NCBI GenBank assembly: GCA_964353455.1
Contig: CAYGWP010000297.1
Coordinates: 1 to 27,731, forward strand
Source of the DNA: CAYGWP01 sp964353455
GTDB taxonomy: Bacteria; Planctomycetota; Phycisphaerae; FEN-1346
Reading direction: 5' to 3'
Length of the DNA stretch: 27,731 nt
Shown here piece by piece: positions 22,225-27,731 of this stretch (positions are counted from its first letter, which is position 1; every line of letters begins with the position of its first letter). A program made the position numbers and the translations under genes. A model generated the notes under the pieces. It worked only from the letters and a program-made list of their open reading frames with translations, was not told where the DNA came from and ran no database searches.

Positions 22225-22602
22225 TTACAGCAAGCCCTTCTCTTCCCGGCGTTTGCATTCGATGCAGTAGTTGGCGTGTGGCTTGACTTTGAGGCGTGCC
22301 TTCGGGATCGGTCCGCCGCAGGCCACGCATTTGCCGAACTGCTTTTTCTCGATCCGTTCCAGGGCCTCGTCGATCTCGTTGAGCGTGGCCTGTTCGGTCT
22401 CGATCAGGCCGAGGTTGAATTCCTGCTCGTAGTTGTCGCTGCCGATGTCGGCCATGTCGAGGGGCATCTTGGAGAGGTCGCCGGAGGCGTCCTGGCGGCT
22501 GTCCTGTAGGGCGGCCTTCTCGAGCGCGGTTACATCGCCGACCAGGAGCCGCCGCTTCTCCAGCAGCGCCTTCCTGAAGAGTTCGAGTTCCCTCGACCGC
22601 AT
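22225..22602 (-). CDS. TraR/DksA-type zinc finger protein
   Basis: 125 residues from the ATG at 22602, with AAGGGA 9 nt upstream. An N-terminal helical hairpin (ELELFRKALLEKRRLL to about residue 80) is followed by a four-Cys zinc finger: CVAC (Cys92, Cys95) and CIEC (Cys113, Cys116), with GGPIPKARLKVKPHANY between. DksA-like proteins enter the secondary channel of RNA polymerase; short ones in planctomycetes often precede lspA, as here. The DxxDxA tip of E. coli DksA is not obvious, so a ppGpp-linked role is not assured. A near-perfect consensus promoter drives it. Confidence 0.9.
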   Translation of the reverse strand: MRSRELELFRKALLEKRRLLVGDVTALEKAALQDSRQDASGDLSKMPLDMADIGSDNYEQEFNLGLIETEQATLNEIDEALERIEKKQFGKCVACGGPIPKARLKVKPHANYCIECKRREEKGLL

Positions 22603-22654
22603 TCCGCTGCTTCCCTTCGGCATAATGGTCCGGAAACCCCCGGCAAAGCACCAC

Positions 22655-22683
22655 AGTATAGGCCCAGCGCGGGCCTCTGTCAA
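22655..22683 (-). promoter_or_regulatory. Consensus promoter of the dksA-like/lspA/ribD operon
   Basis: Minus strand: TTGACA (22683-22678), 17-nt spacer, TATACT (22660-22655). This is the best sigma70 match in the window and probably makes a strong constitutive transcript starting about 50 nt before the ATG at 22602. Confidence 0.8.
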
Positions 22684-22787
22684 GAAGCGGCGATGCGAAA
22701 AAACGCGCCCTGATGGCTTTCCTGTGGTAGATGGTTTTCGGCTGGGACAGCGGCCCTGCATGAGCGAATCCGGACGAAATCGGCGGA

Positions 22788-22897
22788 CTATCGCTTCCTC
22801 TCCGGCACAAAGCGTCCTGAAGCAAAGCGCGGCGGGTCGGGAGACCCGCCGCGCAAACACGCAAAGTTAAACCGCCCTATCGCTTCCTCTCCGGCAC
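22788..22897. repeat. Palindromic insert between 21-bp direct duplications at the end of the PQQ-like gene
   Basis: Positions 22788-22808 and 22877-22897 are identical 21-mers. The second contains the last codons and stop of the PQQ-like gene (VPERKR, TAG). Between them lie 68 bp with a palindrome at 22828-22855 (perfect 12-bp arms of the GCGCGGCGGGTC family, loop GGGA), followed by CACGCAAAGTTAAACCGCC, related to the MITE-like right end at 9271-9288. Confidence 0.85.
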
Positions 22898-25477
22898 GGG
22901 TTCCAGGCCGCTGGTGGCCGTCTTCGGGTCGATGGCGACCGGCGTCGTGTACACGTCGCCGACCATCTTGAGTTGCCCTTCCTCGACGGTCAGGCCGTAA
23001 TTGACCAGCAGGTTCTTGTAGCCGGCGTACCTGGACTTCCTTCCGGCGTTCTCGGCGGAGAGCGGCGGCTGCCACTCCATGTCGCGGCGGACGTGCTGCT
23101 TCCAGCGTATCGCCCCGGTCGTCGGGTCGAGGCCCCAGAGGTATATGCCGCCGTCGAGTTCCGGGTGCCGCCCGGCCGCGCAGACGATGTTTCCTTCGAA
23201 TGCCGCCAGGCCGAGCGCCGGCGATGCGGCCTCCAGTTGTCCGTGGGCCATGATGCGGCGGTCGTCATGGCCCGCGAAGAACCGCCACCGGATGTCGCCC
23301 GTGGCCGCATCCAGCGTGTAGAGCCAGCCGTCGTGGCTTGCCGCAAAGACCGTCCCGCCGATGACCACCGGCCGCGCGCTTATGCGGGCGTTGGCTGTGA
23401 AACTCCACGCCGCCGCGCCGCCCGCGCGCCGGGCCTCCACGCGGTGCTCGTGGACCACCGCCACGATCGCGAGGTCGCCCGCAGGCACAGGCTCCGTCTC
23501 CCAGAGGACCGGCAGGTCGTTGTTGAACCATTCCTCGCGGAGGCCCAGGTTGCCGACCGTGAAGTTGCGGACCTGGTATGTGCAGCGGTGTCCCTCCTGC
23601 TGGTTCATGCCGGGGTCGGCCGGAGGCGGGGTGGGGCGTGCGTAGGGTTTCTCGGCCTTGGCGCCGGGTTTCAGGCGATCCGAGTCGGCGACGGCGGGAC
23701 CTACCGGTTCGCTCGAGTATCCGGAATCGCCGCGCAGCATGGCGAAGCAGTGGCACCCGGCCTTCAGAACGTAGGTCATGCCGTTGGCCGGGAACGCGCC
23801 GATCGCGCATCCGCCGCGGTTGATATTCTGATATATCCAACGGTCCTCGCGGTCGAAGAACGCCCCGAACCCGGTCATGAGGAACCTCTCGGTCGCGCTC
23901 GGGCGGACGCAGCGGTTGTTCACGGTGCTCGGATAGATGTTCAGCAGCCTCTTGCCGGAGTCGCGGTCGAAGACCGCCCCGCCGTTGGAGCCCAGGACCT
24001 GGTACCGCCCGCCGCTTATCAGCAGGACCGACGGCCAGAACGAACTGGCTATCGCGTCCGCGACCGCGCCGTGCAGGTCGTCCACGCGCCACAGCACCTT
24101 GCCGTCGCTCGTGCGGAGCGCCCCCAGCGTGCCGCGCGGCGTTCCCTCCTTCGCGTTTCCGTAATACGCCAGGTTCGACCACCCGTGGAAGAACGCCAGG
24201 CGGTCTCCATCGACGGTCAACTGCCCGACCGCCAGGCCCTTCAGGTCGGTGTTCCGCCATGCCTCGCGGCCGGTCGCTGCGTCGATGGCGACGATCCCGG
24301 AGCACGAGAGGCCCGGCCAGCGCGACCAGCGGCCGGAGTCCCACGCCATCGCCGCAAACAGCCGCTTCGTGGCGTCGTCGTAGGCGGGGAACACCAGCGG
24401 CCTTTCACTTTTATATGTCCATAAAACCTTGCCGCTGGCCTCGTCTATCGCCTGGACCTGGTTGCCGCTCGTCCAGTAGAAGACGTCGCCGACATGCAGG
24501 GCCACGTGTGCCCGGTTGTCGGGCAGGAGCGTCTCGGCGGGCATCTCCTTGAAGTCGACGTACCCCAGGTTGATCTTGGCGAGCGCCTTCGGCACGGCCA
24601 CCTGGTCGTACACCTTCACCTCCGCGCCGGTGCGGCCGTCGTATGCCACGTAGCGCGGGGCGTCCTTCCGGGCCAGTTCGGCCGCGAAGACCTTCCCGTG
24701 GTGGGCGACGAGCATGCTGTACCTTTCGTACGCCGCCATCTTGCGCCAGAGTTGCACGCCGTTGAACGCATCGCGGGCGACCAACATGCGAATCTTCTTT
24801 TTCTCCAGGTCGCCGGCACGGTCCTCGTAGTAGATGCGGCCGTCGCCAAGCCGGCATCCGGGGTGCGTGTTCATCGCCATGCCGCCGGTCCGGAACCCCG
24901 TGATCCACTTGAGCATCGTCGGCGGTCCGGCCAGCAGGTCCTTCGACACGGGGTTCCCTGCGGGGCCGTAATTGTAGTGCGTCCAGTCGTCCACCTCCTT
25001 GGGGCGCGGCTTGATGACGGTCTTCCACGCCCCGCCGCGCTTAAGGAGCAGCGTGCCCTGCGGCACGATGGCCTGCATCAGCCGCGCCTCATCCTCGGCC
25101 GAGAGGGCCAGCGCATCGGCATCGGCCGCCATCAGGTTCACGAGGTTGGCGGCATAGGGGATGCTGGGCCTGCCGGCCCATGTCTCGGCGCTCGCCAGGC
25201 CGTAAAGGCCCGCGTTCTGGACTGCCGCCCGCGCACGGTCGCGGTCCGCATCCGTAAGGGCCAGGCCGTGGACGATCCACCTGCTGGTGCGTGCGAGGCC
25301 CGTCTCGAACTGCCCGTCGGTCGTGCCGAGGTGGACGGCCAGCCCGCCCGCCAGTCCGCACGCCCGCACGGCCTCCTCGGCCGATGGTGCAGATTGCCCG
25401 AGGGCAGGTCCCGCAAGCGCGAGGCAGACGGCGATTACCGCCGCCGGTCCGAACCGGCTCACGAATCGTCTGTGCAT
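22877..25477 (-). CDS. Large exported PQQ-binding-like beta-propeller protein
   Basis: 866 residues; the ATG at 25477 follows GAGGAG. Signal peptide 1-27 (cut after ALGQ). The body shows repeated PQQ-like blades with the pattern (A/V)xDxxTGxxxW: AIDEASGKVLWTYKSE, AIDAATGREAWRNTD, TLDAATGDIRWRFF, GLDPTTGAIRWKQ. Such proteins may bind quinone, act as enzymes, or be structural scaffolds outside the cytoplasm; quinone-ligating residues cannot be assigned here. A Cys-rich region (GGCAIGAF, GCHCFAML) resembles the corresponding part of planctomycete homologues. It is 18 nt downstream of the serine hydrolase gene, in one operon. The final 21 bp are duplicated downstream around a palindromic insert. 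Confidence 0.85.
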   Translation of the reverse strand: MHRRFVSRFGPAAVIAVCLALAGPALGQSAPSAEEAVRACGLAGGLAVHLGTTDGQFETGLARTSRWIVHGLALTDADRDRARAAVQNAGLYGLASAETWAGRPSIPYAANLVNLMAADADALALSAEDEARLMQAIVPQGTLLLKRGGAWKTVIKPRPKEVDDWTHYNYGPAGNPVSKDLLAGPPTMLKWITGFRTGGMAMNTHPGCRLGDGRIYYEDRAGDLEKKKIRMLVARDAFNGVQLWRKMAAYERYSMLVAHHGKVFAAELARKDAPRYVAYDGRTGAEVKVYDQVAVPKALAKINLGYVDFKEMPAETLLPDNRAHVALHVGDVFYWTSGNQVQAIDEASGKVLWTYKSERPLVFPAYDDATKRLFAAMAWDSGRWSRWPGLSCSGIVAIDAATGREAWRNTDLKGLAVGQLTVDGDRLAFFHGWSNLAYYGNAKEGTPRGTLGALRTSDGKVLWRVDDLHGAVADAIASSFWPSVLLISGGRYQVLGSNGGAVFDRDSGKRLLNIYPSTVNNRCVRPSATERFLMTGFGAFFDREDRWIYQNINRGGCAIGAFPANGMTYVLKAGCHCFAMLRGDSGYSSEPVGPAVADSDRLKPGAKAEKPYARPTPPPADPGMNQQEGHRCTYQVRNFTVGNLGLREEWFNNDLPVLWETEPVPAGDLAIVAVVHEHRVEARRAGGAAAWSFTANARISARPVVIGGTVFAASHDGWLYTLDAATGDIRWRFFAGHDDRRIMAHGQLEAASPALGLAAFEGNIVCAAGRHPELDGGIYLWGLDPTTGAIRWKQHVRRDMEWQPPLSAENAGRKSRYAGYKNLLVNYGLTVEEGQLKMVGDVYTTPVAIDPKTATSGLEPVPERKR

Positions 25478-25495
25478 GGCGATACTCCTCGCTTC

Positions 25496-26686
25496 TCATC
25501 GGCCTGCCGCCGCTGCCGCCGCGGATAGGAACACACGCCGCAGGTCGGACCCATCGGCGTTGCCGAAGTTCGACCGCTGGACCATCAGCACGTAGATGAC
25601 CCCTTTTGCGGGGTCGATCCAGGCCTGCGTGCCGAACGCGCCGCCGTGTCCGCACGTGCCGGGCGAGAGATTGGCGTTCGCCCCCGCCGACTGACGGACC
25701 ACGATCCACCCGAGGCCCCAGCCGGTGGCCTCGGTGAACCCTGCCTTCATGTCGCCGGTCTGGAGGCTGGTCATGAGTTTGACGGATTCTGGCTTAAGGT
25801 ACTGCTTCCCGTTGAGCGTCCCCTGATTCAGGATCATCTGGCAGAAGCGGGTGTAATCCATCGCCGTGGAGTACAGGCCCCCGTTGGCGGCGGGGTAACG
25901 GCTCGGGCGCTTGAAGTCGTAGTCGCCGATGACGGGGACCTCTTCGAGTTTCCCATCGGTGAACTTGTAGGACTTGGCGATGCGTGCGGCCTGCTCCGGC
26001 GTCGGATAGAACGTGGTGTCCTTCATGCCCAGCGGGTCGAAGAGCCGCTTCTGGAGGAACTCGGGGAACGACTGCCCCGAGACGACCTCCACGATTCGCC
26101 CCAGCGAGTTCATGCCCGACTGGCAGTACTGCCACTTCGAGCCCGGCTCGAACTTCAGGGGCTTGGCGGCGTAGATGGGCATGAGGTCGGCCAGCGTGTG
26201 GATGTCGCGGCTTTCCTCGGCCGTGGCCTCGGACATGCCTGATGTATGGGTCAGCAGGTGCCGCAGCGTCAGGTTGCCGGGCTTGCCGTCGGCGGTCTTG
26301 AGGCCCGCCAGTTGCGGCAGGTGCTTGGCCACCGGGTCGTCAACCGAGAGTTTCCCCTCGTCCTGGAGCATCATTACGGCGGTTGCGGTCAGGGGCTTGG
26401 TCATCGAGGCGATCCAGCAGATCGTGTCGGGGCGCATCGGCGCGGCGGCGGCGATGTCGGCCAGGCCGACCGCGCTTGAGTGGAGGAGCCTGTCGCGCGT
26501 GGCCACCAGCGTGACCACGCCGGCGACCTCTTTCTTGGCGACGAACTCCTGCATCGCGCTGGTGACCGCCGGGAACTCCGGCGGCGCGGAGGCGACCGCG
26601 GGGCCGCACGACGCCATGCAGAACAGAGCACCCACGAGGAACGGGAGACGTTGCGGCAGGCGTTCGAGAATGGCAGACAAGAACAT
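25496..26686 (-). CDS. Exported beta-lactamase-fold serine hydrolase (class C/EstB-like)
   Basis: 396 residues from the ATG at 26686, preceded by GGGAGAG; the open frame continues to 26842 but without a site. Signal peptide about 1-33. Motifs of the serine beta-lactamase/penicillin-binding fold: SMTK (Ser94 nucleophile, Lys97), a Tyr motif WQYCQSGMN (Tyr187, with Gln where classical enzymes have Asn), and HGGAFGT replacing KTG. The HGG form is typical of esterases and D-amino peptidases rather than true beta-lactamases. Probable role: hydrolysis of ester or amide bonds in the periplasm. It lies 58 nt after the upstream partial gene and 18 nt before the PQQ-like gene. Confidence 0.88.
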   Translation of the reverse strand: MFLSAILERLPQRLPFLVGALFCMASCGPAVASAPPEFPAVTSAMQEFVAKKEVAGVVTLVATRDRLLHSSAVGLADIAAAAPMRPDTICWIASMTKPLTATAVMMLQDEGKLSVDDPVAKHLPQLAGLKTADGKPGNLTLRHLLTHTSGMSEATAEESRDIHTLADLMPIYAAKPLKFEPGSKWQYCQSGMNSLGRIVEVVSGQSFPEFLQKRLFDPLGMKDTTFYPTPEQAARIAKSYKFTDGKLEEVPVIGDYDFKRPSRYPAANGGLYSTAMDYTRFCQMILNQGTLNGKQYLKPESVKLMTSLQTGDMKAGFTEATGWGLGWIVVRQSAGANANLSPGTCGHGGAFGTQAWIDPAKGVIYVLMVQRSNFGNADGSDLRRVFLSAAAAAAGR

Positions 26687-26744
26687 GATTGCTCTCCCTA
26701 TCAGTGCCGTGCTAGTGAATGGATTGTTCGGCAATGTCTCACCT

Positions 26745-27731
26745 CTATGGCAGTTGCGGCAGAATCTGGATGGCATCGACGACCACATAGCCGTCGGCGC
26801 CGGCGTTCGAAATGGTGATGGTCGTCGCGTCGCCGGCGTCAAGGTCGAACTTGCCGAGCGAGTGCCAGAGGCCCTCGATCTCCGGCTCGCGCCGCTCGTT
26901 CACGCGGACGGTCTTCTCGCCGCGCGACGTACGGATTGTGACCGGCACGTTGGCGGCCCGGTTCTTGAGGGGCGTGTATGCCAGCCGCACCTCGTACGTG
27001 CCCGCCTTCGCGAGTCGCGGCCGGAAGCAGACGGACTTTCTGCCGGGGTCGGCCTTCCCGTCGGTCAGGTACCCGTCGCCGATGAACGGCGTGCAGTATG
27101 TCGATGCTTCCCACTCGCCCCCAAGTTCCGCCTGCGACGCATCTATGATAATGCCGCCGAACCTCTTCGCGGCCTCTGCCAGCGGGATCCCGACGTTCGC
27201 CTTCGCGGGCGCCTTCGGCGTCTCGTCGGGCGGCGGGGGCAACTTGCCATCGTCCCACGGCAGGCGCGGCGGCGCGTCGGGGAGGCGCATGTTCGCCTCG
27301 GCGCGGCGGGCGACCTCAAGGACGCGATCAGGCTCATCGTACACGCGGACTTCGCAGATGCCGCGTGGTTCGCCCAGGACGATCCGCAGTTTCGATGCGG
27401 TCACGCGGTCTAGCCCCAGGACGTGCCGCCGGTGCCGGTTGTCGGCCACTTCGGCGACCTTCCTCCACGCGCCATCCTGATACGCCTCGACGGCGAACTC
27501 GCGCGGGGCGAGCGCCGCAGTCTGGAACGTCACGTGCACTACGTTCAGCGCCTGCGGCGACGGCCATGCGAGTTCGACCCAGTGCGGCCCGGCGGCCGCC
27601 GCATCGGGCGCCCATGCGTTCGTCCGGTCGCCGATCGCGCGGGCGAAACCGTTGACGATTGCCGCCGCAGCCATCTTCTCGCCCTTCTCGGATGTGCCCT
27701 CGCTGGAAGCCGTGACGGCGGCCTTCCGGGC
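26745..27731 (-). CDS. C-terminal part of a larger exported protein (discoidin-like and golvesin/xanthan-lyase-type domains)
   Basis: The frame is open to the window edge, so the gene is 5'-truncated; an ATG at 27674 is internal, since AVTASSEG upstream fits the start of an F5/8 type C (discoidin-like) domain. That domain covers about the first 130 visible residues (VTASSEG, NAWAPD, WVELAWPSPQALNVVHVTF, FAVEAYQDGAWRKVAEV, LRIVLGEP). A Pro-rich linker (KLPPPPDETPKAPAK) leads to a domain ending GTYEVRLAYTPLKNRAANVPVTI, VNER and DATTITISNAGADGYVVVDAIQILP, which matches the C-terminal domain seen after FAD-dependent oxidoreductases or polysaccharide lyases. The catalytic part is out of view. Confidence 0.75.
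   Translation of the reverse strand, partial: ARKAAVTASSEGTSEKGEKMAAAAIVNGFARAIGDRTNAWAPDAAAAGPHWVELAWPSPQALNVVHVTFQTAALAPREFAVEAYQDGAWRKVAEVADNRHRRHVLGLDRVTASKLRIVLGEPRGICEVRVYDEPDRVLEVARRAEANMRLPDAPPRLPWDDGKLPPPPDETPKAPAKANVGIPLAEAAKRFGGIIIDASQAELGGEWEASTYCTPFIGDGYLTDGKADPGRKSVCFRPRLAKAGTYEVRLAYTPLKNRAANVPVTIRTSRGEKTVRVNERREPEIEGLWHSLGKFDLDAGDATTITISNAGADGYVVVDAIQILPQLP

Noticed and set aside
21653..22864. Apparent fusion of lspA to a long N-terminal region
   Set aside because: The extra N-terminal part is the dksA-like gene read in another frame plus palindrome DNA; lspA proper starts near 22201.

Overview
The window is GC-rich bacterial DNA, most likely chromosomal and from a Planctomycetota-type organism (Phycisphaerae or a neighbouring class). 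This is inferred from the gene mix: a Tat-exported Gfo/Idh/MocA oxidoreductase, a sialidase and a ceramidase-family hydrolase in one run, a very large exported PQQ-like propeller protein, stand-alone serine hydrolases, and an ECF sigma factor with a ZAS-type anti-sigma factor. No rRNA or complete tRNA gene is present, so the taxonomy rests on protein style only.

Layout. 1-990: lipoprotein sugar-binding protein (minus strand). 1365-2405: exported polysaccharide deacetylase-like protein whose leader has been duplicated around a palindromic insert. 2406-4690: mostly non-coding, with REP-like hairpins, a lower-GC patch holding the 3' half of a tRNA-CAU gene with its terminator (an integration scar), one small membrane protein gene, and tandem short repeats. 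4691-6520: cysC and sat (sulfate activation), divergent from 6926-8368, a non-pyrrolysine MttB-family methyltransferase. 8447-9097: a REP-associated tyrosine transposase (RAYT) homologue that appears to have lost all of its catalytic residues, followed by palindromes. 9344-14237: a minus-strand run of ceramidase-like hydrolase, sialidase, sugar phosphate isomerase-like and Gfo/Idh/MocA genes, probably one glycan-processing operon. 14416-17577: a single-chain type IIG restriction-modification enzyme with an in-frame repeat insert and a compositionally foreign recognition domain. 17938-20450: ECF sigma factor, a DUF4160/DUF2442 pair, ZAS anti-sigma factor and a membrane-anchored helical protein, closed by a strong terminator. 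20533-22602 (minus): dksA-like, lspA, ribD. 22877-27731 (minus): PQQ-like propeller protein, beta-lactamase-fold hydrolase, and the C-terminal part of a larger protein cut by the window edge.

The most interesting theme is genome plasticity by small inserts. A family of GC-rich palindromes with arms close to GCGCGGCGGGTC and a 4-nt loop occurs at least seven times between genes, and a RAYT homologue sits in the middle of them with its HUH and Tyr positions substituted. Two palindromic inserts lie between long direct duplications of local sequence (50 bp and 21 bp). The DUF4160/DUF2442 pair between the sigma and anti-sigma genes also lies between imperfect copies of about 50 bp. This suggests a common insertion-with-duplication process; the mechanism is inference.

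Several genes have clear sigma70-like promoters (TTGACN, 16-18 nt, TANNNT). Two of them, for the RAYT homologue and DUF4160, place the predicted transcription start on the start codon, suggesting leaderless mRNAs.
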